64,000 nt of DNA. Origin: Bemisia tabaci. Its lineage: Eukaryota; Arthropoda; Insecta; Hemiptera; Aleyrodidae. The position numbers were made by a program, and so were the translations under genes. Shown here piece after piece: positions 32,120 to 44,094 of this stretch. A model generated the notes under the pieces. The model was given only the letters and a program-made list of their open reading frames with translations, did not search any database and was not told the DNA's origin. How positions within the stretch are numbered: position 1 is the stretch's first letter; the number at the start of each line of letters is the position of its first letter. The stretch spans positions 46,102,157 through 46,166,156 of the forward strand of contig NC_092797.1 of assembly GCF_918797505.1 (NCBI RefSeq). The letters run 5' to 3'.

Positions 32120-32480
32120 TACGGGTGATGCAATTATGTCAACACCTGGGAGGCTCACATTGCATAGCTATCGAATTGAAGGAGAGCTCAATTTCTTTTT
32201 ACTTTTACGGTACTTTCAGAGAAGATATATTGCTCTTGGTCGATGGTGTTTGGTTTAAGTTCCGTTAAAAAGTGAGATACAACTGTTTGAACGTCCAAGT
32301 ACCTCAAATTGCATACTTATCGCAAAGAAGGAGGACTTGGTTTTTTCTTAGTTTTAGGGCGTACCTAGAAAACGGATGGGCTATTGTCTCCACCTGACAA
32401 TGATAGATTTAACTACTTCAACGTTCAGATAGCTAAAATTACATAGATATCAAATTGAATGCACATTTTTCTTTGAAATT
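32120..32480. repeat. M-type minisatellite, three diverged units
   Basis: Units begin near 32130, 32280 and 32411 and share the pattern CAACT.TTTGAAC, CAAGTA, AATTGCATA and TATCGAATTGAAGG. Spacing is about 150 and 130 bp. Two much more similar units of the same repeat occur at 33431. Confidence 0.55.
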
Positions 32481-32575
32481 TTCAGATAATTTAGATTAAC
32501 GTGCGAACAAAATTGTCTGAAATTTTGGAAACAAATAATTACAATTTTCCCTGTAAACTCAGTTTTTAACGTGGC

Positions 32576-32648
32576 TCGTCTGACAACGGCAACGTCTGAC
32601 GTGGCAACGTCTGACGGCTCATACGGCGTTTTCCCTTAGCATGGCAGT
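32576..32648. mobile_element. TIR-C right-end fragment
   Basis: ACGGCGTTTTCCCTTAGCAT, then GGCAG, preceded by two copies of GGCAACGTCTGACG, a small internal duplication. Confidence 0.6.
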
Positions 32649-33419
32649 ATAGTTTACAGGCATCACCATTTATTTGCACTCGGCCGCGGGACCGAAAGTG
32701 ACACGCAGCGGAACTGAGATCAAAAGAGCGCCCGGGGGCGGAGGGGGAGCTGGTGGGGGTGGGGGAGGGGTTAACGTGTGAAATGTAAACTGTTTTCACG
32801 GATGTTCCCCCGAATGTGACGAACATGATCCATTAGGACCGGGCTGTTTACGGCGGCGGGAAAGTGATTTTTTTCTCGTTTGCCACGCGGTTTTTATCTC
32901 GTGTCAGAGGTGCTTAGCTCGGGCTTATCTCAACGGTGTGATTCGGGATTAAAAGTAACGATTTTGAACGTCAAGTCTTGGAGCGATGACAATGGAATAC
33001 CCTATATAAAAATTTCTGCAGAACGCTGTTAAATACTGTACACAGAATGGTTAAAAATGTCCGAAATCAACTCGGTTACACAGAGAGAATTCACACAAAA
33101 GTTTAATAATAGGGGAGGTAAAACATAAAATAACCCTGGCCTTCGGGCTTTGGTTGACAATTTCAAGAAAAAGCTAGTTTTCTTGGAGAAATTTAATAAA
33201 ATACCAAACGATAAATACCAACATCGCAATCGGAGGAATGCATTTTCTCGGTCTCTCCTTGGTTTCTGCGCTAAACCACAAACTGTACCAAAATCAACAC
33301 AACATTTGTGTTGGTTTGTGATTCACTTCCTATATCAACCGAGAGCACCACAGAAACACAAATATTTTTATCAGCGTGGGAGTTGATATTGAGGTAGTTG
33401 TTATATTAAGTTTGAGTAA
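32649..33419. other. CpG-rich island then AT-rich DNA, no gene recognised
   Basis: At 32680-32950 there is single-copy GC-rich sequence, including a G-rich run near 32731-32770. No frame is credible. Confidence 0.35.
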
Positions 33420-33430
33420 AGTGCGTGATA

Positions 33431-33676
33431 CAACTATTTCAAGACCCAAGTAGCTAAAATTGTATAGCTGTCGAATGGAAGGGGAATTTAATGTGTTCAA
33501 GTTTTCGGGTACATCTAAAAACCGTTTGTTGGTGGATGAGGATTTTAGATGCGCAACTATTTCAGCCCCCAAGTAGCTAAAATTGTATAGCTGTCGAATT
33601 GAAGGGGAATTTAATTTGTTCAAGTTTTCGGGTACATCTAAAAACCGTTTGTTGGTGGACGAGGATTTTAGATGAG
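33431..33676. repeat. M-type minisatellite, two nearly identical 123-bp units
   Basis: Units start CAACTATTTC at 33431 and 33554 and share AAGTAGCTAAAATTGTATAG and ATCTAAAAACCGTTTGTTGG almost without change. Because 123 is divisible by three, a 119-codon minus-strand frame (33330-33689) reads through both as a 41-residue repeat. This is a by-product of the unit length. Confidence 0.85.
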
Positions 33677-34023
33677 GAGAATCAAACAACTTTCCATCGG
33701 AGGACTGCGGGGGAAAAATACAATAATTTGCTGAAAACGTCCGCTTTACGATTCGACCGAGCCTCCGCCTACCACTTCAGCGTCGAACTCGTGATAAGAC
33801 GTGACAAAACGCGCGAAGCCTCCTAAAGTAACCTGCTTTTGCCGCCAAAAGTCAAAAGTAAAACCCCACTCGTGGTCAACTTTTATCCTGAGGAACCAAA
33901 TTCTATTAGGAGCGAAAATAAAGCAGCGTTTCTCTACCGATTGTATGTCAACAAAGAGATCACTAAGTCCCCTCACTCCCTTCTCCGTATTTTTGTTTCT
34001 CGGGTCGAAAAGGCTGCCTTTCA
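33677..34023. other. No gene recognised
   Basis: Overlapping frames in three phases (75-92 codons), none with a signature. Confidence 0.35.
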
Positions 34024-34030
34024 TCGTCGT
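34024..34030. repeat. 7-bp target-site duplication TCGTCGT, left
   Basis: The identical heptamer follows the element at 34263-34269. Confidence 0.65.
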
Positions 34031-34262
34031 ACAGTGGAACGAGTCAATCAGAGAGGTCGTCCTTGAAATTTTTTGACTGGAACTGCAAATTTCGATGTAT
34101 ATTCCGTCACATCTTGAATTTTAAAGAGTGCTTTAAGAAGAAAATTTCGCAGGGAAACCAATGAAACCACTTTTAGAACCTCGAATTTTCGTATAAACGC
34201 AGTTATGAACTTTTGAAGTTTCCAAATTTTGTCCGATCTCTCCTATCGATTCGGTCCACTGT
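34031..34262. mobile_element. TIR-A MITE, copy 3 (opposite orientation), with target duplication
   Basis: Ends ACAGTGGAACGAGTCAAT and CGATTCGGTCCACTGT are flanked by TCGTCGT on both sides. This copy defines the element's ends at ACAGTGG and CCACTGT. Confidence 0.8.
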
Positions 34263-34269
34263 TCGTCGT
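34263..34269. repeat. 7-bp target-site duplication TCGTCGT, right
   Basis: Exact partner of 34024-34030. Confidence 0.65.
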
Positions 34270-35085
34270 AAGCTAAAAAGAGGCTTTTTCAGAAAAACGT
34301 GAGATCAACCGAAGACAAACATTTTGAGCCAAAAAAAAAATGAGTCGGCCGAGGACAAAATCAATAAGATTCTGCAGTTCTGGTCGTATTCTCTCCAAAT
34401 GAATTCAATCCTCAGTTCCGGAGAATGTGGTATTATGCAAGCACAAATACAAACCGAGCTGGAGAGAGACTTGGGTTTAAAATTAATTTGATAATCCAGG
34501 CTAATGCAACGCACAGCAGCAACCAAGAAAGAGGATAAAAACAAATGATGTGTGGTTTAAAAATTGGGAAGTTGGGGAAAAGTGGGAAAAACTGGAATTT
34601 TCTGTGGGATTTAAGTGTAGGGTTCGATATAATATCCAAATACTCCGCCAGTATATTAGATTTTCATGAAATGACAATTAATCCCAAGTATCTCTCAATA
34701 TCAAAACAAAACTCCCAATTTTTATGCTCTCGCGTCAATTTTTCTCTTCCATGACCAATCTGATATTAGAAAAACTCTAAAATGAAACCACTACGCTCAT
34801 AACTACCTTTGAATATTTTGAACTTCGAAGAGGTGAGTAAAATTTAAAATTTACGATCTAAATACTTATGCGAAATTAATATGAATCTCTATCAGGGATG
34901 ATCATTTTATCAAACTAAGACTATTTTAAATTATAAAAATATTATACAATTTCTTCAGACATTAAAACACAATTTTTAAGTCAAAAAGCTCGAATGATTG
35001 ATCGAAATTTGAGTTGTGCTGTGTGAAGTAGTTTCAATAAGATTCAAAATTAAGTCAAGTCCTCGGAGACTGCATATACGTCTTT
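34270..35085. other. No gene or repeat recognised
   Basis: AT-rich, with small frames on both strands that resemble nothing known to me. Confidence 0.4.
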
Positions 35086-35312
35086 TCTCGAGCAAAGGAA
35101 CGTTACTCAATTCCAAGGTTACAAACTTGACTCAAATAATTCAATTTTTTACAAGAATGTACCTGTGCAATTTTTCTGATTTTCGCATGTGGTCTGAAGA
35201 AAAATCAGTTGGATTTCCAGTTAGAGATACTCTTGTTGCTCCTGGTAAAAATTTACTTTTCAAGAAGAAATTTGGCAACCTAGAAAGGGAGTTACGTTCT
35301 ATCGTGAGGGAA
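35086..35312. mobile_element. TIR-E MITE, opposite orientation
   Basis: CGAGCAAAGGAACGTTACTC, then a TTCCAAGGTTACAAACTTGA segment on the left, and AGAAATTTGGCAACCTAGAA with GAGTTACGTTCTATCGTG on the right. A 104-codon frame crossing it (35016-35330) is a shadow. Confidence 0.7.
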
Positions 35313-35870
35313 GCGACGATGTTTGATTAACGACAATATCGTACGCAGAAGAAGTGTCTGACGATATTACAAGAGGGTCATCATGAATTCTTAAACGTTG
35401 TCTCATAAAACCACAACACGAGAAAATAAGTTCTGTCTATCGTTGGTCTAGTCCATCGTTAGAAATTGTCTACAAACTAAAGAATCAGGCAAGGAGTTCA
35501 GTCGGTGTATTCAAGGGGGCCGCGTTCTTGAGATTTCAATTGCGCACGACAACGAATCTCTCTCCGTGCAAGAATTCATTGTTTGGTGGCGATTCACGGC
35601 GGTTTCTATAGCGATTCTCCTCGTGAATACTTAAACGGCCGAGTAATTATGCCCGAAATCACGGAGATTCGTCCCCGAGGGACGTAGGTCGGGCGAAAAA
35701 TAAGGGGGGCACGGAAGGGTAAGGACCCCCCCCCCCCCTCACGAACCTATGAATAGTAAATGAGCGGTTTTAACATTACCATTTAACCTCCTTTCCTTCT
35801 CGTAAACCGGGTAGTGACCGCTTCTAATTCCTCAGGGTTGCCGTGATCGGAAACACTGCGATTTGGAATC
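35313..35870. other. Unique DNA, partly GC-rich, with a C10 run
   Basis: The stretch at 35510-35750 is CpG-rich, and a poly-C tract lies near 35728-35738. No frame. Confidence 0.4.
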
Positions 35871-36103
35871 TACAGGGTGATCCAAAAGTCCCGAACCACC
35901 TCTACAGCTCCTAGGGTTCTTGCCCCTTTCCGGGAGGATACTCTTTAAGTTTTAGATGGAGGTTCAAAAAATTGTGTCCTACGACCTAGAAGACATGACC
36001 TATGCAGACCTATGTGAGACATGATTTCAAGTCTGCAACTCAAGTTGTTCAATTTTTACAGGGGTGATGCCTGATGGTGTTGCGGGACTTCTAAATCACC
36101 CTA
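35871..36103. mobile_element. H-family mariner-like MITE, copy 3
   Basis: Left end TACAGGGTGATCCAAAAGTC, right end GGGACTTCTAAATCACCCTA. A TA at each edge fits the TA duplication of the Tc1/mariner group (family knowledge). An internal repeat AGACCTATG-type stretch (about 35985-36025) makes it slightly longer than the other copies. Confidence 0.75.
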
Positions 36104-37158
36104 TAGAAAGAGCTGAAGGTTTCCGTTACTTCAATCGTACGTATGACATAGTCTAACTACTTCGGCTACTTTAGATTTCAAATTTTTCTCCGACCACAGT
36201 ATGTCATGAGCTGATTTTGAAAAATAAGATGTCATCGGGAAAATAATAGTTAAACTATAAAATTTGAAAAGAACCACGCGGTCGACGTAAAGATAAATTG
36301 GTTTTTAGTCGTGGTAGAGCCAACCCTGCTTCCCTTGCAACCTGTCAGAAGAAATCGACTTCTCCACCCTATAAAATCCCAGAAATTTCATCGTTTACGA
36401 TTGAGTGACCTCTTGAAGTGCAATTGATTCATCGCTGTTGTCGTTCCGAGCTGTAAGTCTAAAATTATTGAAAAGACTTCCCAATAAGAAAGTCGATCTG
36501 TAAACAGCGTTACCAAATACCAATTGAGCACGTTTTGACGGGACGGAGGGGGCGTTTGGATTACGAAAGGGTCGTTAGTCTGAGCTTACGATTCCTTTTA
36601 TCGTAATTGTCTGAGCTGGCACTTCCAATCAAATACAAAACAATCTGCTTAATACGATCATAATGGCATCGAGACGATTTTCGTTGGTTTTCATGGGTCG
36701 AATGGGTGTTTCAGAAATAAAGGGCGTCGTCATTTTTGTGAAACAAATGAGTGGGTCTACGAAAACATTCCCTGATCCTTGATCCCTGAAAATTTGAAAG
36801 CTCTGACTATGGATGTGTTCACTCGGTCAATTTCCAGAGTCGGGATATGAATGTAGATGTTATGAGTATAATAGGCGAAAAAGCCAAACCAATCACTGGA
36901 AAGAGAAAGGAGGGAAGGAGAAATCAAAGCATGCCATTGCAGAAAATATATTGTAATGGTTTCTACTTTCTTCCCTAATTTCTTCTTTTTTCCAACGGTT
37001 ATTCCAACAGGTAATTATAAGAGAATTTTCAAACAGGTTTTTCCGGCACATTATTCCACTTCTTCCAACAGCTTTTATGTTTGTACATATTCCTGCAGTC
37101 CTTCATATTACAGGATAATCTCGAAACTCGGAAAAACTCGTGTAGAAAAATAAGCACG
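36104..37158. other. No gene or repeat recognised
   Basis: Unique-looking AT-rich DNA. Confidence 0.4.
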
Positions 37159-37385
37159 CACTGGGAAAAAAAAACACATTGGATCTAGAGTCCAGACTCT
37201 TAAAACATCGACAAGAAAAAATACTCTTGATTCGATCAGATTTAAGCTTGAATCAAGAACCAAGCCTCTTAATTATGCGGATTTCTTTTTGATTTAAGCT
37301 TAAATCTTCTTGAATCAAGAGTCCTTTTTCTTGTCAATGTTTTCAAGAGTCTGGACTCTAGATCCAATGTGTTTTTTTTCAAGTG
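37159..37385. mobile_element. F-family palindromic MITE, copy 1
   Basis: CACTGGGAAAAAAAAACACA, then TTGGATCTAGAGTCCAGACT at the left are mirrored by AGTCTGGACTCTAGATCCAA and TGTGTTTTTTTTCAAGTG at the right. The arms pair for about 60 bp, and weaker symmetry (TTGATTCAAG-type motifs) continues to the centre. Flanking bases are CG on both sides rather than TA. Confidence 0.8.
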
Positions 37386-39467
37386 CGAGATTATTGGAGT
37401 ATTCCAAGGATAGCGCAGTGAAACTTGGAAAAATCGCAAAAACTGGAAAGAAGTTACTGCTACTTTGTGTAGTGTGGCAGTAATGACCCAAGCAACAATA
37501 ACGGAGTGGTCACTTCCGCCTCAGATAAGGAGATACTTGATGAGCTCCGTTATCTATCGGTTTGTTTGAAAAACGACGTAAAAGGTAGAAGATTCCTACG
37601 GCTTTTACGTCCTTTCACGGAAAATTCCTCCAATTCTGACCGCTGAGCCGCGAGCCACAGCTTAAAAAAGTTCGGAAAAATGGACGGGAATCCGAGCGAA
37701 ATAAGAATGCTCGTCCGGATCGGAACGTCCGTATAAACGCCCTTAATTCGTCGGGAAACAGCGCGATTGGAATTGGAAATTGGAAAAGACATGGATAATT
37801 GAAAAAGTTCGGCCGTTCATCATAATTTCCCTCTCTTCGTTCCTCGTTTCCCCAGAAGTAAATGCAATTTTCGGGAAGTTCCCGTGAACTCGGCTCTTGC
37901 TCAGCTTATTCAGCGTCTTTCTTCTAACGCAAGGGCGTAACTTCTTTCATTCTTGAGCCCTGGAGAGAATGGCCTTCTATGGAAGACAAAGCTCGTCCCA
38001 AAAAGTAGTTAAGCACTTACGTATGAGGAGCAACGTTATTTTCGGCGATTCGTTCTTACCGGTGTTAAATTCTGCCATAGGTACGTTCCTGACTTAGGCT
38101 CGGCCATGTTGTGATAATTGTTTATGCTAGGTTCCATCGAGAGATTTTGATAACTTTATCGAAGGCCAATAGTCAAATTGGGCGTTTCTTCAAATGCTAG
38201 GACACATGGTCTATTATTCTCGCTGATATATGAGAGATTATTCTTCGTTAAAAGAGAGGAAAATCGTTTGAAATTCTGATTTTTTTGATAATTTCCGCCA
38301 AGACAGGGTTTTGAATGAGTAAGTAAAATGATAAGAACCAAGTGGTTTATTGATCTTTTTAAAGTCCATTCAAAAATTTCTGACGCATTTTGTCAAAGTT
38401 TCGGTAAATAGTTGAAAATTTTCGACTATCTGAGAAAATATTCTGTCTTAAGAGGGAGCAATTATTGACTAAAATTATACATTTTTTACCGACTTCCGCC
38501 GGATCAGAGTTTTGCATCCGTCAGAAAATTCACTTTCATTTCATTGAGAAATCAAAAGCTTTTTATAGGGGGAAAAAATGCAAAACTTTTTACACCGATG
38601 TCCACTTGTCACCAAAATCAGGATGAAATTTCACAAAAAATCACAGTTTGCTGAGAAAATTTCACGCTGGAAAATTTCATTTTAAAAAGTCTCAAGAAAT
38701 TATGTATCTGAGCAAAGAGCTAGTTAAGGGGATGTAGCATGAAATCAGGCTATATTATAGAAGTTAAATATATACAGAGGTGAACACTCCCATACTCTGG
38801 AACTATGCCGGACTTGTGGCCTCAACTTTGAGAGCTTATTTTGAGTTGCCTGCAGACGAGACCATTGTGCTCATGGCAGAAGTTTCCATAGAATGTCATG
38901 GTTAAATCGTAAATCCCGCACCCTTCGGAAACCCCATTATGAACTTCCGCGGCCATGAACTATCGTGACTGACACGAATAATAATTCCCTCTTGCATGCA
39001 TGAATATTTCACGCCTCATTCACTCGCCCGGTGTGCACGGCTGCGATAACCCAAAAAAACACGCTTACACATTTTATTCGAATCGAATTTTGATAAGGAA
39101 ATGGTCGATTTGGGTTGACAAGTTGAGAGGCTTGGAATGCGCCAAATTCGGTGCCACAGATAGACCAGCTTCCGATTCGTAAGAGTTTCACGAGTTACGA
39201 AGGGCGAGGTGGGGGAGGAGGAGAGAAGTGGTACGACAGGGACATGCGGAACCCTTTCGCTGAGGGGTTCGCGGTTTGACGCAGAGCACGGCGGTAAAAT
39301 TAAAATCGCAAAACCTAACGTGGAGACGTTGTTGGCTGCGGTGCTGCCGATTGTCTGAGAGAATTCACCTAGGAAAGAGCGTTATTATCGAGGAGAACAA
39401 ACAGGTGAAATGTATACGACTTTAAATTTAAACAAGTACGCACCGCGGGTAACGAGGCTAGAAAAAA
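37386..39467. other. No gene or repeat recognised
   Basis: About 2 kb of mostly AT-rich, unique-looking DNA. At 38990-39190 opposite-strand frames of 60 codons overlap exactly, indicating chance openness. Confidence 0.4.
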
Positions 39468-39724
39468 CAAATCATCACCTTCCAACCAAAGTATCACAAG
39501 CGCCATGCGACGTTTAAAAATTTCCGCCACCATTTTCTTTTTTATAGGGAAATTGTTCAAGTTGTCCGAAAATGTCAACTGAATTTTCCTCGTGCTGCCG
39601 ATAAAAGTCAGTGAAATTTTCAAACGGATTCAACCAAAAATTTACCTGTAAAAAATAAAACGGCGGCGGAAATTTTTAAACGTCGCATGGCTCTTGTGAT
39701 ACTTTGACCGGAAGGTAACGAGAT
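39468..39724. repeat. Inverted repeat with about 60-bp arms
   Basis: TATCACAAGCGCCATGCGAC, then GTTTAAAAATTTCCGCC on the left (39491 onward) face GGCGGAAATTTTTAAACGTC and GCATGGCTCTTGTGATA on the right (to 39701). The outer CACCTTCC and GGAAGGT continue the pairing. The loop is about 120 bp. Single copy here; MITE or foldback nature is likely but the termini are unclear. Confidence 0.7.
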
Positions 39725-41788
39725 GAGACCAATACAAGGCTTTTCGGCTGGAAACATCAGAGGCCTCTGCAGTTGGATGGAATTTAACTTGACTTGAAAT
39801 TTCAAAACTTAGTGCCCAGTTTTGCCTTTTCAAAACGAGATGAATGATGTTATCCCAACAATATTAAGGGGACGTAACGCTCTGGGAGGGAAGAAGGTCG
39901 AGGAAAGAGTCACGCCATTTTGTTTTTACACGTTGAACGATAGGGACCTACGTCACAAAAGCGTTACAAGGGGAGAGGGTGGTCAAAAATGCCGATAAGG
40001 TGCGTTACGTAATTTAGGAACGGTCCCATAACAACATTACAACATTATTCATCTCGTGTTTAGAAAAGATACAACCGAGTGCTAAGTTTTTAAAATCAAA
40101 ATTATTCATATTTTATCCACTGAAGAGGTCTGTGGCGTTTCCAGCCCAGATGTCTTGGTTTCATTTGTTTTTCTTAGCCTTGTTACCCGCGCTATTTGTT
40201 CAAATTTATGTCTTGTCGCGGACAGCTGAATAACCAACATGTCTCGTGTACACGGGTTCTAAAGACGCGTTTGCGGGAACATTTACACGATTCTCTTAAA
40301 AAAAAACGGCAACACTGGTCGGATTCATCCGGGTGGGCGGTTGAGCTGTCAACGCGATCCTAAGTGCAACCAGACGAGCCCTCGCAGAACCGTTGCCAAC
40401 TTCGAAAGTTGAAAAAATCCTGATTCGGAGCCACCCGAGGTGACACACGCCTAAATGCGTTTTGGAAATTCTTCCCGAATAGTCTTAGGATCAGAATGTC
40501 CCTGAAGTCCTACTACATTATAATTTCATTCGCCGAATGAAAAATATGAGTCTCGCATTAAGGGAGACCTAGAAAGTCGGTCGAATATACGTGGAGTGGA
40601 ATGAGTCATCATTTCACGATTAATTTCTAGATTATTTTAGTAAATGCAATTTTTTTTTTTTTTTTTTTTTCTTTTTTTTTTTCCCGAAGAATGCTGATAT
40701 TAATTCTAATTATACCTATTCTCCACAACATATCAGGGATTAATTCTTCCGTCGTAGTCTGAAACCATTTTTTAACTAGTTCATAGGAAAAAACGCTGCT
40801 GACTTTTCCATGAAAACCCCATTTTTTAACGCGAAGAGTATACGAAAAAAGTTTTAACTTTAAACACTAACTGTGTTTAAAGTTGTCCAATAATAATTTT
40901 TGTTTGACATTCACTACCATAAAAAAAAATAAATAAATAAAATAATGATACATTTTTCGCCCGGTATATTACGAAAACTATTTTATGACATCAAGCGCAG
41001 GGTCAAACCCCTGTTCCTTCCTATCACGTCCCTGTTACGCTGGACCAGTCCTCCTTCGTCCTCCTCATGTGTGACGCAATTCATGTACGGTCATTGAACC
41101 AAGTTCAATAGTTTTTTCTGTGTTCATGTCTTCAACCTTAGACTTGCAAAGAAAAAGCAGTATAATTTTTCGGGGAGGAAAAAATGCTCCGAGAAAGCTG
41201 GCTGATTCAAAGTACAAAGTTCGGGGTCACCAGCCGTCGCGATCAGGATTGCCACATCGTAAAATTCATATATTTTACATAAATCTGCAAGGGGGGAGGA
41301 GAGTAAGCCGATTTTTTAGCACGAGCTGACAACAATGCCACGGCTCGGAAAATTAATTTCGGGAACTTGATAAATGCGTATTAACCAGTTTCGAAAGTTA
41401 AAACTCATCGCGACCGAAGTTACTCGAAGAACTGTGTATTATAACCCGGCGATTTTTTCCCCTCCCATGCGAGTAGCGAAATTGAGAAGCACAATGCCCC
41501 GGGGCGGGGGTGGTGGGGGGCTAAGTGAGGGGGACAGCGCGGGGGAGGGGACGCGAACAAAAGACCCGTTAACTGAAATTAATTTCACCGGGGAGCTCCG
41601 CCGGTCTCGCCTTTCCCGAAAACTTCAGCAGTTCGGGGATCCCTCTATTTAGTCGACTTCCTCTGAAAGGGACGCCCCGGAATCGCTCGGTCTTTTTTTA
41701 GCGTCATCCCGCGAGAACGTCGCCGGGCTGCGCTTCTTCGATCCGACGTTGCAAGTCAAGAGGAAGATCAAATTTCCCTGACTTGACA
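39725..41788. other. Unique DNA with long T tract; CpG-rich from 41440
   Basis: A T-run of about 30 with one C interruption lies at 40651-40682. At 41440-41760 the sequence is GC-rich, with G-runs near 41500-41550. No frame is convincing. Confidence 0.45.
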
Positions 41789-42130
41789 GAAAAGATGTAA
41801 AGAGGAAATTCCCAGGATTCTTCCTGAATTAAAAAAAAAATCTCCCTTTACCTAATTTCCCAGAAAATGTAGGACTAAAAATGTCAAATTCCCCTAAATT
41901 CTGAAACTAATCTAGGCTTTTTCCTAACACTGCTTATCGGTGCTTTTTCGGTGAATAACTGAAAAGATGTACAGAGAAAATTCCCAGGATTCTTCCTGAA
42001 TTTTTTTAAAAAAAATCCCCCTTTTCCCTAATTTCCCAGAAAATGCGGGACTAAAAATGTCAAATTCTCCTAAATTCCGAGACAAATCGGTGATTTTCCT
42101 AATTTAGGTGAATAACTATCCCTGACTAGT
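41789..42130. repeat. Tandem duplication, two units of about 172 bp
   Basis: Both units begin GAAAAGATGTAMAGAG and carry TTCCCAGGATTCTTCCTGAA and CTAATTTCCCAGAAAATG, then GACTAAAAATGTCAAATTC. The units start at 41789 and 41961. Confidence 0.8.
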
Positions 42131-42702
42131 CAACCAAAAAATTACGACGAAAAAAGGTAGGATTCAGGGACTAAAATTGGGTTCATTCAGACGCTGTTGG
42201 AGTTACGTCACAAAAAAGCAATATACGTATTTACATCCATTTATTCTCATGGTTAGTATTGAAAGAGGTTAAGTCGTTGTTACTAATACGATCTTATTCG
42301 ATATAATAGAGAAATAACGTCACCAATAATAGCGTCTATTAAACTTCGAAGTTTTTCGGTTTGGGTAAATGAAGTTTTTAGTTACAGAAACCAAATTTTT
42401 GAAGCTTCAGTTACCTGATTCAGAGAAGGTGACATATGAACCGAAGTTCTGTATGTGTGACAGAACAGAGCTAATTTCCTCACTCTACCTACCGTAAAGA
42501 ATAAAATCCACTTAACCATAATCTGACGGACAACGCTGTCTGACGCCCATCGCGACACTGAATAAAAAAGCTCCCTTTTGGCGGTTAGCATTCCCGCAAT
42601 TTCCCCGGTTTCCTGGCATCTCTACCGCTTGCAACCCTGCTTTTGGGTGAAGCATGAGGTAAAAATGTTCGGCTCGAGAATCGGGGGGTTCCGCCGCATA
42701 AC
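42131..42702. other. No gene or repeat recognised
   Basis: Overlapping minus-strand frames of 69 and 90 codons have no domain; the second extends into the I element. Confidence 0.4.
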
Positions 42703-42827
42703 GTCGCCCCTCTGACATGAAGGCATATCTCAATTGCCTCGTGAGCCCTGTTTCACATATAAATGCACGCTTTGTGCGGCTCATGAAGAAATCGAGATAC
42801 GCCCTTACGTCAAAGGAGCGACAATAA
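42703..42827. mobile_element. I-family short inverted-repeat element, copy 2
   Basis: GTCGCCCCTCTGACATGAAG, then GCATATCTCAATTGCC on the left face GAAATCGAGATACGCCCTTA and CGTCAAAGGAGCGAC on the right, about 36 bp of pairing. Confidence 0.75.
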
Positions 42828-43105
42828 TGGACCGCTGTAAACTGATGCGCGGCATTGTGTCGGCACTGACAAGGCGCGCATTTCCCTGGAAGTGATTTTA
42901 GGCACCCGCGAGAGCGGAGTCGCGAAAAGGTCCGGAGGCTCTGTCGTCATGAGCAAGAACCTCGTATCTCCCATTCAGACTCTGTGTAGATTCGCGTTTT
43001 TCCCTTATTACGGCAGGTTCACATCCCATCGATACCGCGTCAGCCTCAACTTTCACGAGCTAACAGAACGTAGGACTATGAGGTTATGTTCTTTTCGATG
43101 TGGAG

Positions 43106-43205
43106 ACGTGAGGACTACACTGCTGTATTGAGAAAAAACTTAGTTTGAGCCCTCAGTCGTTAGCAAATTTTCTTCGGTGAAATACGAATTTTTAGGGAAA
43201 CTTGC
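43106..43205. mobile_element. TIR-C left-part fragment
   Basis: GAGGACTACACTGCTGTATT is followed by a diverged GAAAAAACTTAGTTTGAGCC and AAATACGAATTTTTAGGGAA. Confidence 0.45.
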
Positions 43206-43324
43206 GAAAAATTGTATCCCAGTGTTTCAGAGAATTTGAATTCGGAATTTAACCTCAGCTTTTACGAGCAAACAGCACATAGGATTAGGAAATTACGTAC
43301 TTTCCGTCGCAGAGACGTGAGGGC

Positions 43325-43550
43325 TGCACTGCTGAGCCGAGGAAAAACGCAATATGTGCTTTCAAACGTTGCCAAACTTCCTTCAATAAAATACGAATTG
43401 TCAGAGAAACTTATGTGTCATTTTCTTCCGATTTTTCGGAAAATTTCATTCGTAATTCAATACACGATATCCGGAAAGTTAAAATAAAAATTCTTCCTTC
43501 AAAATTAAACGTTTCAAAAACAGAAATTTTGTAACGGAGGAAATTATGTT
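43325..43550. mobile_element. TIR-C partial copy
   Basis: GCACTGCTGAGCCGAGGAAA, then ACGTTGCCAAACTTCCTTCA and a typical core follow. The right terminal repeat is not found. It is a diverged duplicate of the piece at 43106, with GTGAGGRCTRCACTGCTG shared upstream of both. Confidence 0.5.
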
Positions 43551-44094
43551 GGTTGAGTTGTTTTAGACCAAATACTCAATTTTACCTGCGTAGGAGTATC
43601 GTGCGTTCGATAATCGGGATATTACTGCATTTGCATTTCCAAAATCGAGTTTCCGCTGAAATCCTTCGTTAGACGGATTTTTTATATAATCAGCTTAATT
43701 ACATACGTAAGTACATCACACATTGCTCGCTTTCCTCTCACATTTTATTGTTTTAACGGGGCACTAAAAAAAATTCAGCCGTGAAATTTTGTAGATAAAA
43801 TTTCTTGTGCTTAAGGGAAATTCACTCATATTTCAAGGCATTAAGTAAGTTGGTTAGTCATTTTGAAAAACAAATATAGGAAGAAATTAGGCAACATAAA
43901 ATACGGTTATAGGCTGATTCTGAATAGATCCGTCGAATTAACGGTCATTGATTCGCGTTAAAAATCCCTCGCTACCGAGGAAAACTGAAATAATCTGCAG
44001 GCGCACGTATTCAGCAGAAATCGTCTCGCATCGAAGGGTTGTAGAGGGTCTATACAAATCGACTCTCCATAGCGCAGAATAGACTCACTCGACG
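43551..44094. other. No gene recognised
   Basis: AT-rich DNA. At about 44040-44090 it carries ACAAATCGACTCTCCATAGC, repeated in diverged form at about 44375 (see the S cluster). Confidence 0.4.

Noticed and set aside
33330..33689. 119-codon minus frame with an internal 41-residue repeat
   Set aside because: The repeat is a 123-bp tandem DNA duplication that keeps the frame because 123 is divisible by three.
40651..40682. Homopolymer runs as possible poly(A) tails of retrocopies
   Set aside because: No gene-like sequence lies beside the T-runs at 40.65, 24.67 or 61.09 kb, and no target duplications were seen. Sequencing error in run length is also possible.
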